Source: Craterostigma plantagineum (Eukaryota; Streptophyta; Magnoliopsida; Lamiales; Linderniaceae). From it: 64,000 bases of DNA. Location: contig JAPQWV010001613.1 in NCBI GenBank assembly GCA_027422505.1, forward strand, positions 1-64,000, read 5' to 3'. Position 1 is the first letter of the stretch. Each line of letters opens with the position of its first letter. Shown here piece after piece: positions 10,131-21,834 of this stretch. The translations under genes were made by a program, and so were the position numbers. The notes under the pieces were generated by a model that worked only from the letters and a program-made list of their open reading frames with translations, made no database searches and was not told the origin of the DNA.

Positions 10131-11709
10131 TATTGAATTAATTCAAGCTTCCTCTCTCTCTCTCTAAATATTTCTCTCTATAATTATATATCACAATAAT
10201 CATAATATAAACATTAATCACAATTATATTTTTATAATATGTTATCAGTACGAGCGCTCTCCGGCAACGATCAACCTATATCGAGATAATTTCACGAGTG
10301 AGCACGAGTGCTCTCTGTCGTCGAACCACTGAAGGAAGATCGGATCTCGTCGACGATGACTAGATCAACAAAGGTAATTATTGTTAGCATAAACTCATTT
10401 CAAGCATGTCTACTAAAAGATATGCATCACGCATTATGTTGATCTCTAACAAAATCAAATATCATGTTATGGTCACCATGCTTGTTGAAAATTCACGTAA
10501 GAATATCAAGGTACGAATTTTCCTTGATGAACGAGAGAAAGAAAGAATTGCATAAAGAAAGATTTTTCTTTGATGATATAATTTGCAAAAATCAAGATTT
10601 TCTTTGCCTAACAATTATGACTATACTACCGCGCTAGATGAAAAAATATATTTTTTTTATGCATGCAACCTGATCTATATAGTAAGTTAGGAAATTCATG
10701 CGTTATATGAAAATTTTATCATTAACTAGTGAGTTTTTTTTTACATTTTTGTTTAAATGAGTTGTCGGTCATACAATCACAATCGACATAATTCATGTAG
10801 TCATATTATATATTAATATTAGTAATAAATAAATTGGTATATTTTCGAGTTAGCATTAGTGTTTAAATAGGATCATAGTTGCCGTGTACTTGCAAGATAG
10901 ATTGTGACATGTTACCGTTTATATGCATGTCGATTCTTTATATGCATAGTCCAATTATTTAAACCATTTATGCATAACAATTCATGAGATGTTCGTATTA
11001 AGTTAGGATATGTTACTCCCTGAGTCATGTTGTCTTAATTATTAAATTTTTGTTAAGAATGCCAATTATTCGACTCTCATGATAGTTTATGTCATCGTTA
11101 GAGCACTTAACAATATTACTATGCGATGACATAATTAAAAAAAAAAATTGTGTCAATCATAGTAAGTTGATGACCATGCACTGGATTAATTTATGCTTTT
11201 ATTACTTGACCTCATTAGATTATATACAGTTTATTTAGTATAGGAAATTTGTAGGCATATCACTTTGGTTAACGTGATAACATAATGTTACGTGTATGAC
11301 ATAAAAGAGCCAACAATTTATTATATCCATGATGTTTGTTTCTATGATCATATTATTCTACCAGTTTATGCGTGACTATATTGTTAATGTGCGAGTTAAT
11401 TGATATTTTAATACAACAAAGCATAGGAGTAATTGTTATCTAAAAATATGATATATGCTTTAATAATATTTATAATGCATGGCAAATATGATGACACGTA
11501 TTGATGTGGCACGTTGTTTGCATATTTTATGCATGATTCGTAGTACACATACTAAAAGCTAATCAGACATGGCAGTATTTATATGCTAAATAATAACAAT
11601 AATAAAATTAAGGCTCAAAGTGTTGACCATAATGAATTTTATTGTTATTATTGATCCATCTATACATTAATCTAAAGAACTTCTATGACAAAATAAATGT
11701 TTGATATAA

Positions 11710-12866
11710 GGGAGAAAACCATTTTTGGTCCCCGATGTTTATCCTATGGGCGCTTTTGGTCCCCGATGTTTTCACTTGCCACATTTAGTCCCTCATGTTT
11801 TTTAATTTGAACCAAATTGGTCCATCCGTTAATTTAGACGGAATTGGTCAGTTAGCGACGGAATTTCCGTCGCTAAAGGAAAATAAAAAAATATGATAAA
11901 TTAAACATGAAAATTGAGAAAATTCCAAAAAAGTAAAAATTTCAAAAATAGAGTAAAAAATTAAAAAAAAGAGAATATTATTAATAAATTCAATAGAAAA
12001 ATAAAAAATAATAAAAAATAAATAAATAATAAAATAAATAATAAACTAAATTTGAAAATATAAATTTAAGATTTTAAAAAGCAAAAAAGTAAAAATATAT
12101 TTATTTATTAAAATAATAAATTAAAATAGAGAAAAATACAACATTAAAATAAGTGAAAAATAAAAAAAGAGTGATAATGTTAAAACTAAAAAATAATAAA
12201 TAATAAATAATAAAAATACAAAATATTTATTATTAAAAACTAAAAATAAGTGAAAAATAAAACTGAAAGTTGACGATAATTCCCGATCTCGTATATGTCA
12301 AGTTAACGGCGATGCAAAAATCACAGTATTATTTGTTAAAAAATTCGAGAACTGGGACGATGATGTCCTCATTAACTTGGCAGGGACGGTCTTCGTAAAA
12401 CTTTTAGAAGCATTTTTTATCCTTAATTTGTTTTTCCTTTTTATTTAATTTTTAATAAATAAAAATTTTTATCTTTTTACTTTTTAAAATCTATTGTTAA
12501 ATTTTAGTTTGTTATTTTTATTTTTATTATTATTTATTTTTACTATTATTTATATTTCTATTCACTTTAGTAATAGTACACTCTCTTTTTTTAATCTTTT
12601 ACTCTATTTTTGAATTTTTTTCATTTTTTTTGGAATTTTTTTCTCATTTTTTATGTTTAATTTATCATTTTTTTTTACTTTTTTCATTTAGCGACGGAAA
12701 TTCCGTCGCAAATTCCGCTGCTAACTGACCAATTCCGTCTAAATTAACGGATGTACCAATTTGGTTCAAATTAAGAAACATGAGGGACTAAATGTGGCAA
12801 GTGAAAACATTGGGGACTAAAAGCGCCCATAGGGTAAACATCGGGGACGAAAACTGGTTTTCTCCC
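11710..12866. mobile_element. AT-rich non-autonomous Mutator-like element
   Basis: Perfect 9-bp target duplication TTGATATAA (11701-11709 and 12867-12875). Terminal inverted repeats of about 170 bp begin GGGAGAAAACCATTTTTGG and contain an inner palindrome (AGCGACGGAATTTCCGTCGCT near 11855). The interior is very AT-rich with no coding capacity. It lies inside the internal region of the Copia element, so it is younger than it. The 'ggtccccgatgttt' phrases are shared in style with 8801-10130, but the termini differ, so it is a separate family. Confidence 0.85.
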
Positions 12867-13729
12867 TTGATATAACGACATAATGATATGAATAGAGTGT
12901 TGAACTTCACGCAAAGTGAAAGTGAAAATTATTTTGTTTATTTTGACTAAAAAAATGCCAGTGTTGGTAACATAAATATATTTGAATATTTGCATCCGAC
13001 CGAGCTGTATGCCCCTGGCCATGTTGGTAATGCTCCATGGCGAGGGATGTTGATTTAGCACCGATGGGTTGCTGACTCTTCGGCAAACATCCCGTACGCT
13101 CGATGGTACATCACAAAAGTAAGTTTGAATGGTAAGTAAATAATTAAGATATTACATTTATTTAACGTTGTGTTGTACTATACATATCTTAGAACGTCTA
13201 AGTCATGTTATAGTAAACCAGAAGTTTACTAATAAAATATTTAATGTTTGGCATGACTGATTGTACCACTCCGTTGCAATTATGATGCGCGAAATAATTA
13301 AATTTTACATGGGCATTTATTGAAAAACCAGAACTTTTTTCAAAGAGTTATCATGTGCTGCATGCTCTAAAAGAAATTGATTATTCGCCCATCACCAATC
13401 AAAATGAAGAATGAAACTATCGCATTTTCTGAAGCGTGCACATAAGTGAATATATGCGGACTAATACAATCATCATGTTGGCCATCTAGGTATTTACGAT
13501 GCATCGACTAGATGGTCTCGTGAATGTTTGTTATCAACATGGAACAAGGAGTTCGTGAGATTGCTTGCTCAATTGATTCAATGCACACTTCGGATCCAGT
13601 GCTGCATTTAATGATTATTGTACGACGATTGAAATTGATGTTGAGTATCTCGTGCCACATGTTCATATGAAAAATTGTCTTGCAGACGTTGATTAAACGC
13701 CTGCAATTAATTGCAAGGCCATTATGATG

Positions 13730-16262
13730 AAGTCGAAACTTGCCTCGACTTGTTGGGGATATTCTATATTACATGCAACGGCACTAATTCACATCAGGCC
13801 AACAAGTTATATCCCCCTTACAAATGGTTTATGGTCAAGAGCTAGATATTTCTCATCTACGAATTTTTGGATGTACGGTATATGTTCCATTCACCACCAT
13901 AACGCTCAAAGATGGGACCTCAAAGGAGATTGGGAATATATGCGGATTTGAATCTCCATCGATAATAAAATATTTAGAACCTTTAACGGGAGATTTATTT
14001 ATGGCTAGATCTGCCGATTGTCATTTTGATGAAACAATTTTCCGACATTAGGGGGAGAAAAGAAACAGCTGTTATCGTTAAATCATTATGATCCTCGAAC
14101 GAACGAATCTGAACTAGAAGATCAAAAGATAATTCATTTACAAAACTTAGCTAATCAACTGCCAAATAGCTTTACTGACCTTAAAAGGGTGACTAAGTCA
14201 CATATACCAGCTGTCAATGCTCCTGAAAAAATTGATATTTCTATAGAACATACAAAGAATGATATCAAGCCTAAGCCACAACGTAAGCGTGGTAGGCCAT
14301 CGGGTCCGAAAGATAAAAATCCTCGGAAAAGAAAATGAGCAAATAAAAATGGTCCAATCGAGGATTTATCGACTAAAGTAGAGTCAACGGGCTATAAATA
14401 TTGATGAGAATAAAACTCAGGTACCTGATCTGAAAATTTTGAAAATAATGATAATGAAGAGATCTTGATAAACTATGCCCATAATGGAATTAATGGAACC
14501 GAGACGAAGTCAACGTTGACGATCTATTCTCATTTAACGTAGCGCTACATGAAATGAACGAGATTAATGAGAATGAAATCATGAACCAAGGTCTACAAGA
14601 ATGCAGACAAAGAAATGATTGGCCAAAATGAAAAGATGCAATCGAGGCAGAATTTAAATGAGTCGACAACGAAATGTTTCCGGACCTGTAGTCCGCATAC
14701 CAGAACTGTAAAGCTGATTTGATAGGAATGAGCTTAATCTGAAAGAGAAGTGAAAAGGGCAAAATTGTTAATATGATCCACAACTTGTTGCACAAACTCT
14801 TCTGGTATTAATTTGAGGAGACATATTCTTTTGTGGTGGGCGCAATAACTTTTCGTTAAAAAAAAAATTAGCTTGGCAATACATTAATGCTCGATATGCA
14901 TCTTATTGATGCTGTCACTATTTATTTATATGAAGCTTCCGGAAGGATTTTAGTTGCTCGGGAATTCAAGACCCGGGCATGAGTACTCAAGTAAACTGAA
15001 TAAATGTTGCTTTGTGATTAAAACTATATGGGCGATATGGGAATTCAACGCCTAAGAGAATCTTTAATAAAGAAGTAAAAATGATCTACTGCCCTTCTAT
15101 ATTCATGAAAAGATCTAAAAATGAGTTTGTCTTAAGCAAATTATGCTGATGATATTAACATGGTTGGAACCAGAAGAATTATCAACATTGGTTAATTATT
15201 TGAATGAGAGTTATAAAAATGATCAATTTGCCCCCGTATATTTATGACGATGTGAAAATGAGTTTGGTATCATTGCATATATGTTGATGCTATCAATATA
15301 ATCACAACTCCTGAAGAGTTATCAAAAGCTGTTGATTGTTTGAAAAAAGAGTTCGAAATGAAAAGATCTCGAAAAATGAAATTGTCTCTGACTGTAATTG
15401 AATATTAAAGAATTGAATTTTGTACATCAAGAAACTTATATGAAAAAGGTATTGAAAAGGTTTTACATGGACAAAGCTCATCCATTGGATACTTCGATGA
15501 TTGTCCAATCGTTAGACGTGAATAAAGATTCGTTCAGACCACGTGAAAATTATGAAGAGCTAATTGGTCCTGAAATACCATATCTTAGTGCTAGCGCTAA
15601 TGTATCTTACGATTCATACGCGACTTGATATTGCATTTGATGTAGATTTATTGGTACGATACAGTTCTTCGCCGACTCGTAGACATTGGTACGGAGTTAA
15701 AAGAATATTCCGATACCTTTTCAAGGAACAACTGGTATGTGATTCTTCTACTCTAATTAGTGAAAGCAGATTTAATTTGGTATGCGGATGCTGGATTCTT
15801 ATCTGGCCCACATAATGCTCGATTGCAAACTGGTTATTTATTTACGTATGGAGGAACTGTCGTTTCATGGCAATCTGTTAAACAAAGTTTACAGCTACTT
15901 CATCGAACCACGCTGAAATATTAGCAATTCATGAAGCTAGCCGAGAATGTATTGGTTGCGATCGATAATTATGCATATACACATACTTGTGGGTTATCTG
16001 AAAAGTTACTTCCAACGATATTATATGAAGATAATGCGGCATGTATTGCACAATTAAAGGAAGGAAAAGGCGATAGAACAAACATATTTCTCCAAAATTT
16101 TTCTTAACGCACGAGAGAAAATCGGGGATATTGATGTAAAACAAGTGCGATCTAGCGAAAAATCTTGCAGATTTATTTACGAAAGCACTTCCACCAATAA
16201 TTTTTAAAAAAATTGATATATTTAATTGGCGTTCGAAGACTTCGAGTTTTGAAATGATAATA
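13730..16262 (+). pseudogene. Copia pol remnants (integrase, RT, RNase H pieces)
   Basis: Scattered fragments in all three forward frames: C-terminal integrase (DISHLRIFGCTVYVP near 13845), linker (YDPRTNESELEDQKIIHLQ near 14088, KPQRKRGRPSGPKD near 14275), RT pieces (14560-15620, reading EIMNQGLQECRQRNDWPK and KAHPLDTSMIVQSLD), and RNase H (YADAGFLSGPHNARLQTGY near 15785, GGTVVSWQSVKQS). Gag, protease and much of integrase and RT are missing. Frames change at least six times. The nearest relatives are TNT1/Tork-type plant Copia elements. No function remains. Confidence 0.8.
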
Positions 16263-16473
16263 ACATCAAGGGGGCAAATACGCGTTGCACTCTTTTTCCC
16301 TTGGCTGTGGTTTTTCCATGTACTTTTTCCAGTAAAGGTTTTTAATGAGGCAACATATGAAAGCGTAATAAAGGATTATGTACTCTTTTTGCTTCACTGG
16401 ATTTTTATCCCACTTGATTTTTCCTAGTAAGGTTTTAACGAGGCATATTCCTGAGTATACATCCAAGGGGGAG

Positions 16474-16774
16474 TATTATGAAATATTGTAGTTATTATGA
16501 AATATTGCAGTGGATGTATATAAAGAGTGATTAAATTAGAATGGGATAGATGAGATTATGAATTACTTATGAATATTTATGAGAATGTAATATTTTATTT
16601 TGTGGTTGTAATTTGAAAAACTTGCCTATAGATAGGCACCTTGAGTTGTATTGTAAAGATGCACAAGTATTGAATTTTAATTCATGCTTTCTCTCTCTCT
16701 ACATATTTCTCTCTATAATTATATATCACAATAATCATAATATAAACATTAATCACACTAATATTTTTATAACA
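16474..16774 (+). repeat. 3' LTR of the Copia element
   Basis: A 301-bp LTR directly following the polypurine tract and ending at the ATCTC target duplication. It contains a CT-rich stretch near 16690 and matches 8598-8800 plus 10131-10239. Confidence 0.87.
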
Positions 16775-16779
16775 ATCTC

Positions 16780-17352
16780 GATGTTTTGTATATGATTTAG
16801 ACCTGCTGTTATATACTTATAATGTAAAAGGTCCAAGGTCTTTCAAGATTATCTTTCACACAAATGTCTCAAGTATATGTATTTAGTCTATGTCCCAAGA
16901 GTTTGTCTGGGCTTTCGATACTATGTTCTTATTAGGCGTGTGTCTGTAAATTTGTGGTTAATGGTTGATTTTAAAGCGCCTTTATTTTTACGTTTCTTAT
17001 TTCTTCGTAAGCCTGTAAAATTTCTGCAGATCATATATATGAGGTGAATGGTGGTTTTTCTGCTCGTAATTCTTGAAACTAGTTCAGTCAATGCCAAGGA
17101 GTTCTGCAAATTTAGAGTTGAATAAACATCTGCATAAATAAAATTCACAACTGAAACTTAAAACAGAAAATCGAAAATAAATTATCAATTTGCATATTGG
17201 GAAAGTCAATTTTTGAAAAGGAAAATGAGCTTTACAGTAGGAAAAAAAACTCCGCTGAATTCCAAAACACGGATTAATAACAAATTACAACTTTAAAGTA
17301 ATTGCACAAAGAAAACATTTACTTCAGTGAACTTGCAAATTCCGCATTTTTC
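16780..17352. other. 3' continuation of duplicated block A, no gene
   Basis: Aligns with copy B at 57661-57682 plus 58249-58799. Non-coding, and apparently the 3' flank of the membrane-protein gene. No exon or RNA gene is recognisable. Confidence 0.6.
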
Positions 17353-17853
17353 TAGAGCATCTCCAAGGGATACGTCATTTTTGTGTACGTCTTTACTCAA
17401 TGGGACCACCAATATTGTGTTGATTAGCAGAGATACTCTAGATGTAGAGTACACACAATTTTCAACACGAAAATTGTGTTGTACTTTCTATTTATAAATA
17501 AAAAATATTTTAACTATATTTAAATATTTGATATTCTTATAATAATAAAAGTAAAAATAATATTAATTTCCCATTATTTATTTGTATTTTCATTTTAATT
17601 TAATAAAATTATAATTAAATAAATATGCTAAGTTTATAATTTAGTTATTTTAAATATTAATATTATAATTTATTGACTTTTATAATATATATTTAATATA
17701 AGAATTTGATTTTTAGATTAGAAAATAGAGTTAATGGGTTGGATTGAAATTACTGTAGAAATTAGAGTTTATTGATTGGAGTAAAAACACTGTAACAGCT
17801 GTAATATTGTGCACAATTACCTGTATCTTCATGTTGCGGGCTAGAGATGCTAT
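17353..17853. mobile_element. Harbinger/Tourist-like MITE shared by both copies (A)
   Basis: Starts TAGAGCATCTCCAAGGG and ends GGGCTAGAGATGCTATTA, an imperfect terminal inverted repeat around AGAGCATCTC, with an AT-rich non-coding interior. The same element begins at about 58800 in copy B, so it was present before the duplication. Family placement rests on the 'GAGCATCTCCAA' terminus common to plant Tourist-type MITEs; the exact target duplication is unclear. Confidence 0.5.
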
Positions 17854-18306
17854 TAGGATAAACTTTTTGAAGTTCATATGACCGTGGCGAAAAATTTCAA
17901 ATCGGTAAAACTACGTGGACATCGATATCCATATGTGGCATAATTAGACATCCACGTAATAAGCATATTGTTGTCCAATATGTTATCATACTGCCACGTT
18001 ATTCACAAAATTGTCGCAATATATCCCGTAGTTGGAAATTTTGCAAAAAAAATTGGAAGTTTCTAGTCGAAAGAAAAAAATGTTGAATCATGCAATTTCT
18101 TCATGATTTCATAAGCAATTAACCTTAAGCCATTCATGATAATAATACTTACGTTGGCTTAAACATCAATGATCATCACAAAACACAATAAAAAAACCAG
18201 GAGTTACACTCTCTGATCCCTATTTAGATTATGATATTAAAGTTTAACCATATTTCTCTGCCTCGAAAGTTGTGTTCCAATTTTCATATTTCATGTACGC
18301 CTAGTG
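17854..18306. other. intergenic, nothing recognised
   Basis: AT-rich sequence after the end of the duplicated block. No coding, RNA or repeat structure found by eye. Confidence 0.5.
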
Positions 18307-19876
18307 TGAGCGTAATATTTAATTCTTGGCAAATAGTAGTTGTATTTGGACCCCACGATAATCTATCGGGATATTAATTAAAGCCGAAATGACACCGAGA
18401 AAATACCGAGATTTTTACGTGGTTCTGCCAATACCGCCTACCTCCATGGAGAGACAATAGTTTTTACTATATTTGAGAATATACACTGTACAAAATAACA
18501 CTTTCGTTTAAACACATGCTCGAGACCCCTTACCCGACCGGTAATGTTTTTATACTCACTCTCAACTACCTAGTAAAAACTACACCCACTCTCACCCTTA
18601 TCCACCCGGACAAGATTTCCCTTCTTTTTCTTTGTCTTTTTTCCTCCCATTTTTCTCTCTCACTCCACCCTCTCTCTCTCCCGTTGGTTTTGGGGTGCTA
18701 AATACATTGAGCTAGGAAGCCTATTTATAGGCAATTAAGGAGAACAAAACGTCATTGCATAACTCATTAGAGGACAAGTCCAAATTGAACACCAATTTCT
18801 TTCTTCTCCAAGTTGAAAAGTCAACAATTCTCCCTCCTTTTCAACATCCGCGTCTTCTTTAGAGAGCACTCCAACAAACCGAGATGAGAGTAACCCGTTC
18901 GTAAATACCACGAACGTCCATTGGCCTTCCTTTGTAGCACCTACACATAATCTGAATCAAGGATTCCAGTCCTACCCCACTTGATTCAATCTGCGGCCAT
19001 TCTTATGTGCAGCTATGTTGAACCGACTCGACCCGTCGATTACTGAAGAAGGACCTCGATGCAACCCCTTCTCCAGCAGGACTTCCCTTCTCATCATCGT
19101 CTGCCTTTGTAGCACGCGCGCGATTTTCGTGCAACCCCTTCTCCAGCAGGATTTCCGTTCTCACCATACCCGCGGGCCGCGTCCAGACGATACAAACCTT
19201 TGCACTGTTCTCCCTTCGGTTGAGCGGTAATATTTATTCTGGGCCAGCGGTAGTTGTATTTGGATCCCACGATAATTTATCGGGATATTAATTAAAGCTG
19301 AAATGACACAGAGAAAACACCGAGACTTTTACGTTGTTCGGCCGGTACCGCTTACCTCCACGGAGAGACAATAGTTTTACTATATTTGAGAATATTACAC
19401 CGTGCAAAATAACGCTCTAAACGCGAGACCCCTTACCCGACCCGGGTAATGTTTTTATACTCACTCTCCACTACCTAGTAAAAACTACACACACTCTCGC
19501 CCTTGTCCACCGGACATAATTTTCCTTCTTTTTCTTTTTCTTTTTTCCTCTCAATTTCTAGTTCGGTCTAATTCAATTTGTTAATGGAATTATGAAGACA
19601 TACTAAATTTAAGTAAAAAAATTAATAAGAAATTTATTACCAATAAAAAATTATAAAAAGAAATTATAAAATAAATTGTGCCTATTTTGTAATGGTTAAC
19701 ACATAGTGCCTATTTGTAAATGACTATTAAAAAAGTGTCTATAAATGTAAAATACCCTTAAATACATTGAGCTAGGTTAGCCTATTTATCGGCAGTTAAG
19801 GAGAACAAAACGCCATTGCATAGCTCATTAGAGGATGGACACCTATTGCTTTCTTTTCCATGTTGAAAAGTCAACA
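18307..19876 (-). mobile_element. internally deleted LTR retroelement (two LTRs, short middle)
   Basis: Two direct copies of one sequence, 18307-18826 and 19222-19876, both containing TAGTTGTATTTGGA, the phrase CGGGATATTAATTAAAGC and TACATTGAGCTAGG, and both ending AAAAGTCAACA. They flank only about 395 bp. Just inside the left copy, the minus strand reads AAAGGAGGGAGAAT next to TGTTGACTTTT, a polypurine tract beside an LTR start, so orientation is minus and the left copy is the 3' LTR. The right LTR carries an AT-rich replacement at about 19560-19755. The middle contains a duplicated 20-mer (TGCAACCCCTTCTCCAGCAG at 19060 and 19130) and no coding domain or primer site. Confidence 0.7.
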
Positions 19877-19880
19877 CCTA

Positions 19881-20976
19881 AAACTAAAAAAACCTAAACC
19901 TAACCCTTTCTTCTTCCTTCACCCCAAGCCGCCGCCACCCACCCCTACCACCCACCACCCTCCAACAAACACCCACCCTTCCGCGTTACCTCCTCCCCCA
20001 CCTCCATTAACGGAGGTTGGGGGAGCCGTTTTCTTTTTTTTTTTCCCCTTTTCTTTCTTTCTAACAAAAAAAAAAAAAAATTTGCTTACTCCTTTGCCGC
20101 CTACCGCTGCCGCTCCCTGTCGTCGCCGAGCTCCACTCCACCTCCGCTCGCCGCCTCTGCTACACCTCCGCCCGCCGCCGTCTCTGCCTCCGCCTCTGCC
20201 AACCTCCGCCTTCCGCCGCCACTCCCTGTCGTCGCCGAGCTCCACTCCACCTCCGCTCGCCGCCTCTGCTCCACTTCCGCCCGCCGCCGTCTCTGCCTCC
20301 ACCTCTGCCAACCTCCGCCGTCTCTACCTCCGCCTCTGCCAACCTCCGCCGCCGTCTCTGCCTCCGCCGCCTTTGCCGCCTACCGCCGCCGCTCCCTGTC
20401 GTCGCCGAGCTCCACTCCACCTCCGCTCGCCGCCTCTGCTCCACCTCCGCCCGCCGCCGTCTCTGCCTCCGCCTCTGCCAACTTCCGCCTTCGCCCGGCC
20501 GCGCCCACCCCGATGCCCGGCTCGTCAAGAGCCGCCGCCTGCCGGTTCTCCGCCCTCCCATCGCCTGCCGCCAGCCCTCGCCATAGACTTGAGTCTCCCC
20601 TCTGTGGGACCTCGTTTCTCCCGATCCTTGGGTCGGGAGCCTTTTCTCCCTAGTGGAGCTTTCAGTCCGATGAAGACAAAACTCAGACGTTGATGGCCTG
20701 GTTAAAGTGAAGAGTATTGTAGATTTAGCCTAATCGCTTTTTCTGTTATAGGTTCTTTAGTTCTTGGCCGTAGATTATGATGTTCTGTTTTCTGTCGGTT
20801 TTTTGTCCCTTGTGGACCCATTTCTCCCCACGCGGGAGTGTTTTTTCCCTTGTGGGATTGTTTGGTGCTCCTGTGTGAGCCTTTGTTCTCTCGGTCGACG
20901 ATGAACCGTTGAGACCCTTTGGGCTATTTAGCCCTGTTTCTTTGTTATTAATGCAAGCTATCGTTTCGAAAAAAAA
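19881..20976 (+). mobile_element. GC-rich poly-A retroposon, copy 1 (unrecognised family)
   Basis: Flanked by 13-bp duplication AAGTCAACACCTA (19868-19880 and 20977-20989) and ending in a poly-A tail after ATCGTTTCG, so it was copied by a LINE-type reverse transcriptase. Parts in order: C-rich head; hairpin CTCCCCCACCTCC/GGAGGTTGGGGGAG (19993-20025); pyrimidine tract; internal A14 (20066-20080); GC-rich Arg/Pro-coding tandem repeats (20095-20500, units around CTCCACTCCACCTCCGCTCG); and a 3' domain (20590-20965) with GATGAAGAC, GTAGATTTAGC and GGTTCTTTAGTTCTT. A 277-codon frame at 19860-20693 is a low-complexity by-product, not a gene. Shares head hairpin and 3' domain with 30257-31121. No reverse transcriptase is encoded. 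Confidence 0.75.
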
Positions 20977-21241
20977 AAGTCAACACCTAGACCTTGTAAT
21001 CATTGGAAGTGATAATAAATTATAAATGCTTGCATTATAATAATATCGGGTGAAGTTTGGTCATCGCTCTGTTGACATTCAAAATTATATTTGACTATTT
21101 TACCCAATCGTGAAAAATGGAATTTAAATATAATATTTAAGTATGTTGGCCAATTTCAGATTTAGCGGCGTTGCTACTTTGTCCATTTTCGTTAGTTAAA
21201 TAACGCACGATGAAATAAAACTAAGCATTTATATCCACTTA

Positions 21242-21696
21242 TGTTGGCGTGACAGCGGACCCGGTCGAGTAATATTGCGGCTAATATTTGAGCAACTAAA
21301 GATAAAAGTGGACACCGAGATTTAACGTGGAAAACCCCCAAACAAATCGGGTAAAAACCACGGGCAAGTAAGAAGAATCCATTATAGGGGAAATATAGGA
21401 GTTACAACCTCTCGTACTACAAATGAGAAAATCCTTAATACCTCTTTTATAGTCGGAGAAAATACCCGACAAACTCTCTATTATTTTCCCTCTATTTTTC
21501 CTCTCCTATCTCTGTTTGGATTTCTTCTGTGGGATGCCATAACCTGTCGAACTTGATGGCCTTTTATAGGTACATCCCACGTGTGAACATACAATATAAA
21601 ATCATCAGTTCACCTTTGAATATAATTACCCACGTGAAGAAAGCAAACACTTTCTTCTTCTTTGACTACGCGCCCAACAAGCCGATAGTTCTGACA
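21242..21696 (-). repeat. 3' LTR of the decayed Copia
   Basis: A 455-bp LTR, TG...CA. The following bases (ATCTCCCACTTGAAG, complement of a purine tract) are the polypurine tract on the minus strand. Confidence 0.85.
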
Positions 21697-21834
21697 ATCT
21701 CCCACTTGAAGATTTGATTGAAGATCAATCGGATCTTCACACCATTCTTTCTCCCTTGTCATTCATGCTGTTTACGTCTCCGCTAGGCCAGCTGAGGAAA
21801 GACACCTCAAACGAACTTGTCAGTGTTGACCGAG

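Larger units (their letters stand above)
8598..10239 (+). repeat. 5' LTR of the Copia element, split by a MULE
   Basis: Matches the 3' LTR on both sides of the inserted element 8801-10130; about 300 bp when that insert is ignored. Both LTRs begin TATTATGAAATATTG rather than TG, while the 3' LTR ends ATAACA, so the termini are TA...CA instead of the usual TG...CA. Confidence 0.85.
8598..16774 (+). mobile_element. degenerate Copia LTR retrotransposon with nested MULEs
   Basis: The boundaries are exact: 5-bp target duplication ATCTC (8593-8597 and 16775-16779), 5' LTR from 8598, 3' LTR 16474-16774, and a polypurine tract AAGGGGGAG immediately before the 3' LTR (16465-16473). After the 5' LTR the sequence TTATCAGTACGAGC (about 10242) is in the primer-site position. 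Copy B lacks this element at 57650-57665, confirming the empty site. The coding part is on the plus strand and heavily deleted. Two Mutator-like elements (8801-10130, 11710-12866) were inserted later, so the original element was about 5.7 kb. Confidence 0.88.

Noticed and set aside
19860..20693. 277-codon plus-strand open frame, Pro/Ser/Arg-rich
   Set aside because: Low-complexity product of GC-rich tandem repeats spanning a transposon boundary and its target duplication; overlapping open frames exist on the other strand.
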